64,000 bases of DNA. It comes from Leptothoe spongobia TAU-MAC 1115. Lineage in GTDB: Bacteria > Cyanobacteriota > Cyanobacteriia > Phormidesmidales > Phormidesmidaceae. The notes under the pieces were generated by a model. That model was not told the origin of the DNA. It did not search any database and was given only the letters and a program-made list of their open reading frames with translations. The stretch's first letter is position 1, and each line of letters begins with the position of its first letter. The position numbers and the translations under genes are program-made. The DNA is taken from NCBI RefSeq assembly GCF_018739885.1, contig NZ_JADOES010000002.1:62001-126000 (forward strand), read 5' to 3'. Shown piece after piece: positions 52,112-62,400 of the stretch.

Positions 52112-54646
52112 CTAACCAATAATCTTTAGTTTTAAACTAGTGCCGGGAGCTTTATCACTACGAAATTCAATCGAGCGGGCGCTGTCTCCACCACCATTCC
52201 TATTTGCATAGTTGTCAATGTAATAACCTTGTGGAGACTGAATACGGACTTTTAGTTCAGAATCGACAAACTTCTTTAAAGTCTTCAAATCGTTTTCAGT
52301 AATAACAGTATTACCTATTTTTAGAGTGCCATCAACTATAAGATTGGGTGTCCCAATCAGATGAAGACTACTATCATCATTGAATCTTGCCCAGACTTTA
52401 CCATCCTCTTCTGGTTCTCGAATTTCTAGATGTTCACCATTTAGAGCGATCTCCCAATCATTAGTTGTTGAAGGTCGAAATACATTCGAGCGGATTATGC
52501 CGTCAACTTTAAGTTCACCAGCGATCTCAGTATCTCCTTGTACTTTTAATTTATTCGTACCTGGATCATTAGTACCGATACCAACATTGCCATTATCGTC
52601 ATTGATGATCATTCGAGTAGATCCATCAACAAGATCGTTAGCATTAAATCTCAAATTACCGTCAGAATCAACCTGCAGGTTCCACTGCTCGCCCTTATTG
52701 TCGATACCAAAACTACCAGTATCAACAGAGAGATTTCCTGTAATCGCTGTATCACCTTTTACTTTCAATTGTTCAGTACCTGACGCAATCCCAATCCCAA
52801 CTTTTCCACTAGTGACAGAGAGATTACCTGAGATCGCGGTATCTCCTGCTTGAGTTACGGTTATCTTACTGTTACCTGCCGTAATATCTGTACCGGATCC
52901 ATAAGCTATCTTAAATTGTTCATCATCATCCATACCCACCATCCAGGCATTTTTGCCCGTGGTTGTATTTTGTAGTCTCAGATAAGCTTCATCAGAACTA
53001 CCACTTTCAATAAGAATATACGCATCACCAGAAGCTGAAGAAAATTTAGCTATATCCTTACCAGATGAGGACTTAACATGAAGCTTGGCCTGCGGTTCAT
53101 CTGTCCCAATGCCAACACAACCAATCTTGTTACTATCAACAGTTTTTTCTCGATAAACTAAAGGCCCTTTATGAATGGGAACGGTAATATATCCATCCCA
53201 ATATCCTGGAATATTTTCATAATGGACATAGAGATTCGCATAACCAGCCAGGAGTTGGGTTTTAAGATTGTTAATCTTGAGTCTTAAAATCTCTTCGCGT
53301 TCATCCTTTTTGAGCGCCCATCCTTGTTTGCAAATGAAGCTCCATCTTGGGGTAATTCCTTGTTCTTCTTTGCCGCCAAAAATCCATTTATCCTGACGAT
53401 TTTCAATTAGCACCTGAACATCATCTGCATCCGTATGGTCCACTAAAGCCCAGTTTTTCGGATTACTGTCTTTCGATACAACATCAAAATAAATTGTAAA
53501 CTTGGCTGCTTGATCAAGCGTGTTTTCCTGATCAAGCCCTTTTAATGACAAAGACACATGAGGATTCAATTCATGTTCAATTACCTTGAGGTTCTCGGAT
53601 GCCTGTATTATCTCCTTGGTTTTTCTATTGATACGTGCTAACTCTTGTGCAGTGGGTTTTGTTGAATAAAGTAACTCATTCAACCGTGCCAGAATGGCAT
53701 TTAGATCTTTCTGGGTAACGACACCTAGATTGTTAATTAAAATTGAAAGAATTGTCTCTTTGTCAGTATCCTTTAAGTTTAATTTGCCTGATTTTTCTTT
53801 AAATTCTTGCAAAGAGTCTTTTGAATCTTTTGATGTTTTCAGTAAATCAAAAAAACGTTTACTAGCCTTGGATATTTTTGGGTCTTGTTTGATTTCTTTT
53901 ATAGCTTCGCCAAAATTCGGAAGTTTTTCTTGAATAAATTTAGCAATATTCCCATCCCATCGGGTTGTGCCTATTGAAGTGATTTCAGGTGAGTCTAAAA
54001 CAGTTAATGATGCATTATGATGCGGCAAGCTTTGAATCGTTAACGTTAATTCATTTTCAGTTCCATCATTGAGAATCGTATTAGACCCCAAAAAACCGAC
54101 ATATAGCGGAATTTGCTTTTTGCCACGCTGATTAACAATATTGAGATACTGTAAACGATTGCCACTAATCGTTTCAGTAGAACCTTGATACTGAAGATGG
54201 TCATACTTAATTTCTACCCTGGTTCCTCGCGAGCCTCCAGCTGGTGCAGCACCAATATTCTCCAGAGTGAGCGTAATCCTTTTGCCAGGGTTGATTACTG
54301 TGGACTCTGGACTCGTTGACAACACATAAAATGTATTGCCCTGCGGCTTCATTTGCCAACCTTCCCCAGTCTCCTTTAGGGTAATTGTTTTATCTTCGTC
54401 TTGACTAGATAGCAATGTACCCGGTCGAAAGGAGATACAAAAATGATAGTTACTCAGAGAAGGTTGGCCATCAATTGACTGAAGTTCAATTTCTTTCCCA
54501 GAGGTATTAACAATATCAATTGTCAGTGCCTGTCTCAATGATCCATCGTCAATGCTCAGAATATTTTGTCCATCCTCATCCTGTAGAAAAATCTGGAAAA
54601 CATCGAGGCGAGATGTAGTCATAGCATTATTAGCAATAGCGATCAT
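52112..54646 (-). CDS. Tail-fibre-like protein of the DUF6603 operon
   Basis: 844 residues; GGAGGA lies six bases before ATG 54646. Residues 1-230 are beta-rich (ITLTLENIGAAPAGGSRGTR). A helical, Lys/Glu-rich middle (~250-370) could form a coiled stalk. From about residue 510 the protein has repeated fibre motifs: VGIGTDEPQAKLHV, KVGIGIASGTEQLKVKGDTA, VGIGTNDPGTNKLKVQGDTE, and GELKVDGIIRSNVF. VGIGT-x-P-x2-KLxV units are characteristic of trimeric phage tail fibres and S74-type spikes. The autocleaving chaperone domain normally at the C-terminus is absent; the end is SIEFRSDKAPGTSLKLKIIG. A fibrous, possibly surface-displayed or particle-bound role is inferred. Confidence 0.68.
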   Translation of the reverse strand: MIAIANNAMTTSRLDVFQIFLQDEDGQNILSIDDGSLRQALTIDIVNTSGKEIELQSIDGQPSLSNYHFCISFRPGTLLSSQDEDKTITLKETGEGWQMKPQGNTFYVLSTSPESTVINPGKRITLTLENIGAAPAGGSRGTRVEIKYDHLQYQGSTETISGNRLQYLNIVNQRGKKQIPLYVGFLGSNTILNDGTENELTLTIQSLPHHNASLTVLDSPEITSIGTTRWDGNIAKFIQEKLPNFGEAIKEIKQDPKISKASKRFFDLLKTSKDSKDSLQEFKEKSGKLNLKDTDKETILSILINNLGVVTQKDLNAILARLNELLYSTKPTAQELARINRKTKEIIQASENLKVIEHELNPHVSLSLKGLDQENTLDQAAKFTIYFDVVSKDSNPKNWALVDHTDADDVQVLIENRQDKWIFGGKEEQGITPRWSFICKQGWALKKDEREEILRLKINNLKTQLLAGYANLYVHYENIPGYWDGYITVPIHKGPLVYREKTVDSNKIGCVGIGTDEPQAKLHVKSSSGKDIAKFSSASGDAYILIESGSSDEAYLRLQNTTTGKNAWMVGMDDDEQFKIAYGSGTDITAGNSKITVTQAGDTAISGNLSVTSGKVGIGIASGTEQLKVKGDTAITGNLSVDTGSFGIDNKGEQWNLQVDSDGNLRFNANDLVDGSTRMIINDDNGNVGIGTNDPGTNKLKVQGDTEIAGELKVDGIIRSNVFRPSTTNDWEIALNGEHLEIREPEEDGKVWARFNDDSSLHLIGTPNLIVDGTLKIGNTVITENDLKTLKKFVDSELKVRIQSPQGYYIDNYANRNGGGDSARSIEFRSDKAPGTSLKLKIIG

Positions 54647-54708
54647 TGAAATTCCTCCGACCTAATAAACTTTTTTTGAATACAAGACAGATTAAGGCTC
54701 GCTATGTT

Positions 54709-54900
54709 TCAGGTAAGGTTGGCATTAGGTTCTCCTCTATTAGGTTCTTGCTGACGCATTTCATTAGCCTGTACTTGGGCTTCAGCCTGAGCTTTGATTT
54801 TATTGATTAGCTGAAAGACTTCAACATAAGGACGCTGCCCTAACGTCTCCAGGATGAGATTGACTTCTTCTATGGTTATATTGATACTTATTTGTTCCAT
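54709..54900 (-). CDS. Small helical protein of the DUF6603 operon
   Basis: 63 residues: ISINITIEEVNLILETLGQR followed by PYVEVFQLINKIKAQAEAQV and a hydrophilic tail. The EEVNLIL-x2-LG-x2-PY-x2-V-x2-L-x2-KI-x2-QA pattern is seen in small proteins of phages and of bacterial accessory operons. It likely folds as a two-helix unit. It sits between the 1407-residue gene (24 bases upstream) and the tail-fibre-like gene (62 bases downstream). Confidence 0.62.
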   Translation of the reverse strand: MEQISINITIEEVNLILETLGQRPYVEVFQLINKIKAQAEAQVQANEMRQQEPNRGEPNANLT

Positions 54901-54924
54901 TATTCAAAATCTAAGGTAATAGTT

Positions 54925-57900
54925 CTAAGGTGTGCTGTGTGTATCTGTATTTCCCAAGTTCTCGTCTGGTGATTGATTCAAAATAAGCCAACCTTCACGA
55001 ATTTCTTGAGACCCCGTAAAAGCAGCCCGCGAAGTCACTGGGTTAATACTAATTTCATGTAAATCAAATAGCTCTTCAATCAGCTCATCTATATTTTCTA
55101 AATTCCCCGTAAGCGTTTCCCGGTCGTCTTTAGTAATAATTTTGGCTTTACTATGAATTTCTTCACCACCACCATTAACAAGTGTTAACCATCCTTGATT
55201 TAATAACGCTTGCCAATCTTCTTCAGGATCCCGCTCGATTTTATAGGCAGCATACGCTTGAACAAAAACAGCTTTTTCAATGACTGAAGTGGTCAAAATT
55301 TCTAACCAGGTTTCTCTACCCTTTCTTTCTAGCCAAGACCAATCATAATCTGGAGCCGTTGGCAACGGAAGATTGAGACGACTCTGGTTGGTTCGTTCTG
55401 TCAAAATAGGTGCAGTTAAGAAAGTGATTTTAATATTGGCTAATGCTTCAGCATAGTGCTCAGCAGGGATATTAATTACTTTACTGGGTAAAATCCCCGA
55501 TGTAGCATGAAATACGCCTCGCGGGTCAACTAGCATCGTTAAAGTTTGAGGGTCGCTGTTAATAGACTGGATAATATTGATTGGACCTTCTTCCACCTCT
55601 GGATTCATTTCCAAATCGATAAACTGAGTTTCTATTTTTTCAGATTCATTGTTATCACTTTGCTGTGCATAAAAGATATCATGTTCATAGTCGTAACCCG
55701 TCTCGTTGGCTGCATTTTTTTGTTCTTTCCAATAACCAATGACGCCATCATTAAGCTGTCGATATTCCCCAATGCGAATCGGAATTTTCACATCATCTAA
55801 GTCATCGGTGTCTCTTTCGTCAAGCGATTGCATTTGCTGCATTTCTTGACGAAAAATATTCCAATCTTGGTTAATGGCCGGTAGTCCCTGCAATTCTAGA
55901 CTGATGGATGTTCGGACTACAGAAATGGGACGCCCCATCAGTAATGCCAAACTTTGATTCTGAGCAAAACTTTCTGGATCAATATTATTTAGTGCATTAT
56001 TCAGACAGCGATTGAAATTTACCAAGAAATCTCTGCCTAACGTAATGATGGTTTTTACTACCTTATGCAAATGGACATTCGATATATTAGGAACATCGTG
56101 TCCCTCTATTATTGTTGTTGCCAGTGGCGCATCACCGGGTGCATCATCCCATTCGCCATTAATATTGATTGATCCTAAAGCTTGACCGAGATTGTCATAA
56201 ATCATCAAGCTATCGTTTAAGTTATTAGGAAGTATCCACCCACAAATTGGAGTTGTGTTTGAGAGATCATTTGTTTCTCGATTATCTTTGTCATTTGCAG
56301 ATAACCAACGGAAATTAATCCGACAAGGTTGAACAAAACGAGGAGGAAGAACGATACGATTGTTCTGTTCAGCCTTCATACTCTCTGGCTTAATCACATA
56401 TTCTTCTAAGTCAACCCTCCAATCTAAGTTTCTAACTTGCCCAAACGTATCCATTAACTGCAAGTCAATAATCCGCAGTTCTCCAGAACGAATCGGGCTA
56501 AAATCATCTAAAGGTTGGGGGGCACTTTTGATTTCTCCTGAAACCGCTGCCCCCACTTCATCTGTAAACGTTTGGTAGTCTGCAAAACCAATTGGGTCTT
56601 GAATCGGTAATTGCAAGGTTTGTTTATGCATTAACAGTGCTTCATTAAACCCACCTATAGCCTGAGATAGGCAATTGAGATTCTTCAGTCGTGCTTGTGC
56701 TTGTTTCGCTGTAGCAACGGGATGAGGAATGATATCAAACTTGTTATCTTCGTACCATTGCTTGAGCGTTTGAATATTTGCCAATTCTCCTAAATATTCG
56801 TCACTATCAATCTCAACGGCCTCTTCATAATCGACATATTGTGGTGCAATAGATTGACGCAAATGGCTTTCTATCTCTCTATCTCTTGGTTGTTGATTTT
56901 TCAAATGCTGTGCGTAATCACTAATTGTCTGATAAACAGGATTAGTAATCGTTGCTTGCCCGTTATGATCGTGTTTATCTAAATACTCTTCGATGCGCTT
57001 TTGTAACAATGGATTAGCATAGGGCGTTAAGATACTAAAGCCACTGTAAATATTAGAATCCTGGTCAGTTTTAATGCGATTATCTGCGGTGTCATCAACA
57101 ACAGATCGAGCAGATTTGAGCGACAAATCTATATCATTTGTCCTAAGGTTATAATTTTGGAGCAGAAAATCATTGCTATATTTACGATTGGCAGAAGTTT
57201 TATTGCCACCATTCGCTACCGTATATAACTCAACCAACCATTCTAATATAATAGGATTCCATGGTTGCCGTTCCCAAATACTAAAGCCAATCCGTTCCTG
57301 ACCCTTGTCCAACTTAAGTTCATCTAGCTTGTCAGAAATAGTCTTAAAATTTTCTTGAACTAAGCTTTGAATCGTTTGATTTTCTATGATTTGACATTCA
57401 AGTAACCCATCCTCACTCAAACGACCATCTCTACCATGCCGTTCATTTGCTTTGACATCGTCTCCCACTAGTAAAACAACAGGTTCTTTTACTTCCCAGT
57501 AACGAGGACTTCCGGCTACTTCTAAACGATAGACTGGGGGGTAAGGTACTTTCTCTTTTTCCTTTGCATCCAGCTTATTATAGTCATCTTTAAGTTTCTG
57601 ATTGTAGGTATTAGTTGCATTGATTAAATTATTAATTGCTCCTGCTAGTTCAGAGGATAGAGAAGAATCTGACCCTGATGCATTACTCAAATTTCTTGCA
57701 TCATCTTGAAATAAATTTAGCGTTCCCGTTGTCCTGACCTTTTCTTGTAGAGGTTCAAGTCCCTGTTTTTGGATGTAGTATTTTACTTCATCAATATCGG
57801 GATAATTATCCCAACTATCTTCAGGGGGATAGGTGGAAACCATATATTTGTACCAGTCAGAAAAAAGCTGCCTGCGTCTGGCATTAATCTCAGCCAAAGC

Positions 57901-59148
57901 AGAATCGTATGCTTGCTGTTTCTGATTGAGTGCACTGAGTTGGGCGGCAATATCTGAGGGTAAATTAAGTTTTGTTTGAGATACTTGATTTTCTGAATTT
58001 GATTGCTCTGTTTCTAGCCGAATTCTCCACAGAAATCCGCCAGCGACTGCATTAAACCCACCCCCATGGCGAATTTCTTGAAATTTGGGTCCGTTATCTA
58101 ATTTTTGGTTTTCTAAGCTTTCCGCAAACTGTAGAGCTTCTAATTGTTCCTCAATGATAGCTTTTTGAGACTTATCAATCGTTTCAGCCAGGTAGGCCGA
58201 TAGTGCTTCTGTCCCCGTATTTGCAACGGCTAGGCTGATATTCGCTTTTTCTAGGGAAGAGCGTTCTAAGTCATGTTCAGAAGGCCTAAAGGTTAAACGA
58301 GAATAACAGATAATCTGAGGGGCTTCACTATCGGCAGTAAAGGCCTCATTGTCCCAATTAAACTTCCACTTGAATTCTTCTTTAATTGCATCCATGAAGG
58401 TATCAAGTGTCAATGCCTCTTCTGGAAAATCCTCTTGATACCTTACATTGAAGTCCTTAAGAAATTCATTGAGATAGTTTTGACTGGAGTTGCTATACCA
58501 GCCTATAACTTCGTATTGGAGCTTATCTTTATCTGGTAGAGGAGTCGCATCAGTATATTTTGGATCGTGAAAGCCAAATACACTACGACAGTTAGGATAA
58601 AAGGCAGCAAAAGTCGGCTCACCATAACCTACAGTCGTTAGACGTTCTAAGTACGTTACATCTGGGTTGCTTTCCTGTAGCTCATTCTTCCATTCTGCTA
58701 GAGGCAGTTTTCGTCCCAGATAGCGAAATCGTGGTAAATCCTGATTAGTTTCGTCTTGGTAAGGGTAAGTGACGCTATCCTCCTGAAAACCGACGCTTGG
58801 GAGATGCAGATAATCACTTTCAACAATCCAATGGTCCACCCCGTCTTGATCACGACGAGTCACTAGCCAACGATTAGGAACAGCAGGAAATTTGCCTGAT
58901 ACACTTTCTTTGGTCAGTGCATCGGGTAGTGCCCAATGTAAGTGAATTCCTGCTTTGAGGTGAAGGTTTTTATTTTGAAAAGGCTGGGAAACAATAGATT
59001 CACTTACATTAACGATATCAGGGTTAACATCTCGCTTCCCACTGAAATAGGGGAGACGATTAAACTCCACCATTGCTTCTGCTACGCTTGTTCCATATTT
59101 GAGATGCAAAGCATCCATCTGTATAGGAACCAATAAAAAGTTACTCAT
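54925..59148 (-). CDS. 1407-residue protein, first gene of the DUF6603 operon, unknown
   Basis: 1407 residues, acidic, no signal peptide or membrane segment. The N-terminal ~350 residues carry motif-like stretches (LKAGIHLHWALPDAL, FPAVPNRWLVTRR, HWIVESDYLH, GYGEPTFAAFYPNCRSVFGF). Coiled-coil segments follow (AIIEEQLEALQFAESLENQK; LSALNQKQQAYDSALAEINA). The middle has VVLLVGDDVKANERHGRDGR and FSIWERQPWNPIILEWLVEL. The C-terminal third has LRIIDLQLMDTFGQVRNLDW, GWILPNNLNDSLMIYD and SLALLMGRPISVVRTSISLE. The Trp/Pro-rich style matches the 657-residue protein of the same operon. No enzymatic signature was found. A large scaffold or particle component is possible. Confidence 0.6.
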   Translation of the reverse strand: MSNFLLVPIQMDALHLKYGTSVAEAMVEFNRLPYFSGKRDVNPDIVNVSESIVSQPFQNKNLHLKAGIHLHWALPDALTKESVSGKFPAVPNRWLVTRRDQDGVDHWIVESDYLHLPSVGFQEDSVTYPYQDETNQDLPRFRYLGRKLPLAEWKNELQESNPDVTYLERLTTVGYGEPTFAAFYPNCRSVFGFHDPKYTDATPLPDKDKLQYEVIGWYSNSSQNYLNEFLKDFNVRYQEDFPEEALTLDTFMDAIKEEFKWKFNWDNEAFTADSEAPQIICYSRLTFRPSEHDLERSSLEKANISLAVANTGTEALSAYLAETIDKSQKAIIEEQLEALQFAESLENQKLDNGPKFQEIRHGGGFNAVAGGFLWRIRLETEQSNSENQVSQTKLNLPSDIAAQLSALNQKQQAYDSALAEINARRRQLFSDWYKYMVSTYPPEDSWDNYPDIDEVKYYIQKQGLEPLQEKVRTTGTLNLFQDDARNLSNASGSDSSLSSELAGAINNLINATNTYNQKLKDDYNKLDAKEKEKVPYPPVYRLEVAGSPRYWEVKEPVVLLVGDDVKANERHGRDGRLSEDGLLECQIIENQTIQSLVQENFKTISDKLDELKLDKGQERIGFSIWERQPWNPIILEWLVELYTVANGGNKTSANRKYSNDFLLQNYNLRTNDIDLSLKSARSVVDDTADNRIKTDQDSNIYSGFSILTPYANPLLQKRIEEYLDKHDHNGQATITNPVYQTISDYAQHLKNQQPRDREIESHLRQSIAPQYVDYEEAVEIDSDEYLGELANIQTLKQWYEDNKFDIIPHPVATAKQAQARLKNLNCLSQAIGGFNEALLMHKQTLQLPIQDPIGFADYQTFTDEVGAAVSGEIKSAPQPLDDFSPIRSGELRIIDLQLMDTFGQVRNLDWRVDLEEYVIKPESMKAEQNNRIVLPPRFVQPCRINFRWLSANDKDNRETNDLSNTTPICGWILPNNLNDSLMIYDNLGQALGSININGEWDDAPGDAPLATTIIEGHDVPNISNVHLHKVVKTIITLGRDFLVNFNRCLNNALNNIDPESFAQNQSLALLMGRPISVVRTSISLELQGLPAINQDWNIFRQEMQQMQSLDERDTDDLDDVKIPIRIGEYRQLNDGVIGYWKEQKNAANETGYDYEHDIFYAQQSDNNESEKIETQFIDLEMNPEVEEGPINIIQSINSDPQTLTMLVDPRGVFHATSGILPSKVINIPAEHYAEALANIKITFLTAPILTERTNQSRLNLPLPTAPDYDWSWLERKGRETWLEILTTSVIEKAVFVQAYAAYKIERDPEEDWQALLNQGWLTLVNGGGEEIHSKAKIITKDDRETLTGNLENIDELIEELFDLHEISINPVTSRAAFTGSQEIREGWLILNQSPDENLGNTDTHSTP

Positions 59149-59433
59149 AGTTGAGAAAATATATCTTTTTTAAGGCTCAGGAGTTAAATGCTATAAAATT
59201 GTAGTCCATAGGACAGAGCGAACGCATACATTCTTAAGTAATCAGTATAGGCTTTGGTAGGCCTAAAGACGTAAGGATATAGTAATGTATCGCTTCAATT
59301 CTTATCTGTCGCGCTTTATGATATCCGCCTCACTCAGCTGCTCTAAATGTACCTTCCAGAACATTGTCAAGAACGGCAAGATTCATATTTAGCACTACCC
59401 AAAACTCAAATACTACATTTTTTACAAACAGCT
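59149..59433. other. Intergenic region with the likely promoter of the large operon
   Basis: 285 bases between two minus-strand genes. It must hold the 3' end of the CHAT gene transcript and the start of the large operon. TTTTATAGCAT-like and CCTATACTG-like -10 candidates exist on the minus strand, but none is convincing. No hairpin terminator or CCTGAA-type site is seen. Confidence 0.35.
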
Positions 59434-62400
59434 TTATAACCAGTTACCTACCAGGACAAAGGGACTCCAGAAATAAGGAGAGGCCAACTGTGGGTCTTGC
59501 ATCAATGCCAACTGTGCCTGACGAAATGCTTCGGCTTTGGTCGTCTCCGGTTGAGCCAGGGCCTTATAAAACTCAGTCATAAAGGTAGCCGCAGCCTGGT
59601 CATTAATCGCCCATAGCCCAGCTAAGGCACTGCGTGCCCCAGAACGAATGGCCGTGCCAGCAATGCCTAAGACAGCTCGACTATCACCCGATGCTGTTTT
59701 GCAAGCACTAAAGACCAGTAGCTCTACAGGGGATAGGTTACTGCGATGACGAGCTTGCAAAACTTTGCTCATTTCCTCCATCGTCAGTTTCCCTTCCCAG
59801 GTGAGGATAAAGGTATCCTCGACGGTTGCCCCAAACTCTCCATGGGTGGCAAGATGCACCACACCCGCTGGGGCTGTTTTGAGGCTGTTGAGCAGGTTGG
59901 ACTTAGTCAACGTTTCGTTGAACAAAACTTGGTGGTCAGGGATTTGATTGGTGACCTGTTGGAGTTCATCGGTGACAAAGGGCAGGGCTGAAAAGCCAGA
60001 CCGCGCTTCACTCAGACCTCCGGCAAGCATTTTTAGATCTTGTTGCTGCAGGGGACGGGGTTCTAAGAGGCTCAGTCCTGGTGAGAGGACGACGTTGTAC
60101 TTCTCAATCAGGTACTGCTCCCCGTCATGTAGTGTGGTCAGGGGTAATGTACGCAAAATACCATCGGCAACAAAGACAAGGCTCTCAATATTCTGTTGAG
60201 CAAGGTAGTCCTCTGCGGGGCCTAGAATCCAGGTATAGACTTGTTGTAGCTGTTGAGTTGTCCGTGGTCGCTTAGACCGAATGGGTGAGGTGAGAGTTCC
60301 TAGCAGTTGTTTGATCGTCTTGTCTACATCTTGAGAGGCCACGGATGTGCTGTAATGTTTAATATCACCGTCTACACTGACGATGACATCGAGTTGGTCA
60401 TCCAGCAGAATTGGATAGATGACAGCCGCCGTTGGATCAATCTCGTCAGCTAGTACAGAAGAGCCCTGGATACAGGCATCCTGGAAATAGTCATTGACTT
60501 CAGCAACCTGTAAAGCTTCGATTAGTTTTCTAGCTTGTCTTAAATCTGTTTCCTTAGCAGGGCGAGCGTTATCCCCCTGGAGTAGGAGTTTGACAAATTC
60601 GCGATAGATGGGCTCCACATCATCCCGGAAGGTAAATTGAACATCATCGCTGGTGGCAATCAAGTCTTTTCGTAAAATTTCGAGAGCGTCGATGGCCATA
60701 CCGTAAGCGTCAATAGCTTGGGAACGTTTGCCCTGAGATTTTTGCAGACGTCCTAGCTGTAATGCGATTGGGTAGGTGACTTCTGGTACCTGGAGAGTTT
60801 GAGCCTGGCGAAATGCTTTTTGGGTAACTGCTTCAGCTTTGTTCCACTGTTGTTGTTTCCCATAAAAGTCTCCCTGATAACCAAGGCTATAGGTTTGGGC
60901 GATGGGGTCTTGGATGATCTGAGCCTGCTGACTAGCCTGGTTTAGTAGGGTGAGTAGGTCTGCAGATGAGTGCTCAAACAGATCACTATTCAACAAAGTG
61001 TGGATCAGATGTAGCTGAGCATAGATGGACTCTCGGCTAGTAGGGAGATTTAACGGTTGCAGGTCAACGGCTAGATCGGCCCAAAGATTTTGGGCGGCTC
61101 CAGGGTCTGCAGTAACGAGTAGTCGAAGTTGGCTAATGCTAGCTTGAAACTGCCCCAGGGGATTGGGGGCAATGGCTAGGGCTTGTTGATAATAGGCCAG
61201 GGCCTGATCAGGATTCCCTGTGGCAACATGACCCAGATTCAGCCAGATCTGGCTGGTGAGGGCAGGCTGACTTAACTGTTGGGCAATGGCCAGGGCGGCT
61301 TCCAGGTTTTGTTGTGCCTGGGACAGGTCACCACTGCTACGGAGGTTATTCCCCAGGGTTAATAGGGCGATGGCTTTTTGTGGGGAGGGGGATTGGTTTG
61401 TTAACGCTGTAATGATTTCCTCCAGTTGATTCTGGGCCTGACGATACAGGCCTAATGATTGCAGCACCTGGATTTGGTTGAGCTGGGCTTGGTGGTACCC
61501 TGGTTGATCGCCCACACGGTGATAAATAGCGGCGGCTTGTTGCCAGTCGGTCAGGGCCATCTGCGTGTCACCCTGATTGAGGTTGAGGCTGGCGCGGGTG
61601 TTCAAAACCTGGGCCAGGAGTTGGGGGGTGACTGTTTCCGGAGTAAGTAGTTGTTGACTGGCGATTAGGGTGGTATTTGCCTGTTGCCAATCGCCTAGCT
61701 GACCATAGGCCAGGGCTAGATTACTCAGGGTAGAAGCATAGGTCAGGGGATCATTGGTTTGTGCCAGTAGGTTGGTTGCTTGCTGCCATTGGGTAGCGGC
61801 TTGGATGTAGTCAGCTTGATAGTAGGCCTGGGCCGCCTGCTGCAAAAGATGATCTAGAGTATGGCTATTAATGGATGCTGTCAGATCACTATTTTTATGG
61901 GTGGCAGTGGCCTGTTGTTGAGCCGCCTGGCGGTGGGATTTTGGCAACGGAGCTACCTGTCCAATGGTATTGGATCGGTTAGGCAGGGCACCCAGGTCAG
62001 ATAGCGGGTAAATGCCCATGGGTTGGCTGGCGGGGGTGGTGGGTAAACCGCCCCGCCCGGTCACGACAAATTGAGCTTGCCCTTGTCGATCGATAGCGCA
62101 GGCATTGGCAATTTGGTTGCTGGCATCGGCCAGGCTTGCGGGGAGTTGGGTCAGGCCCCTGGCCGGATCGAGATTGGGGGAGTCAATGGAGATCTCTCCA
62201 TCTAAGCCAAATTGAGAGGAGGCAGAAATATCTAGAAACTCTGCTCCCAATATGGCGATAGTAACAATGTTAATATTGCCACCATTGCCGCTAAAGGCTT
62301 CGGCCACGATGCGATTCTGGCCTGCGCGCAGACCAACAACAAAATCAGTGTTGATATTGATGTTGCCACCGTTACCCCCGGCGGCAGCGTTACCGGCGGT

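Noticed and set aside
51928..52119. 63-codon minus-strand frame inside the large operon
   Set aside because: It consists of the 57-bp tandem repeat and overlaps the end of the fibre-like gene.
44064..59148. Standard contractile injection system or prophage tail module
   Set aside because: Only one fibre-like protein is recognisable; sheath, tube, baseplate, tape-measure and AAA+ genes were not found, and no integrase, terminase or capsid gene is present in the window.
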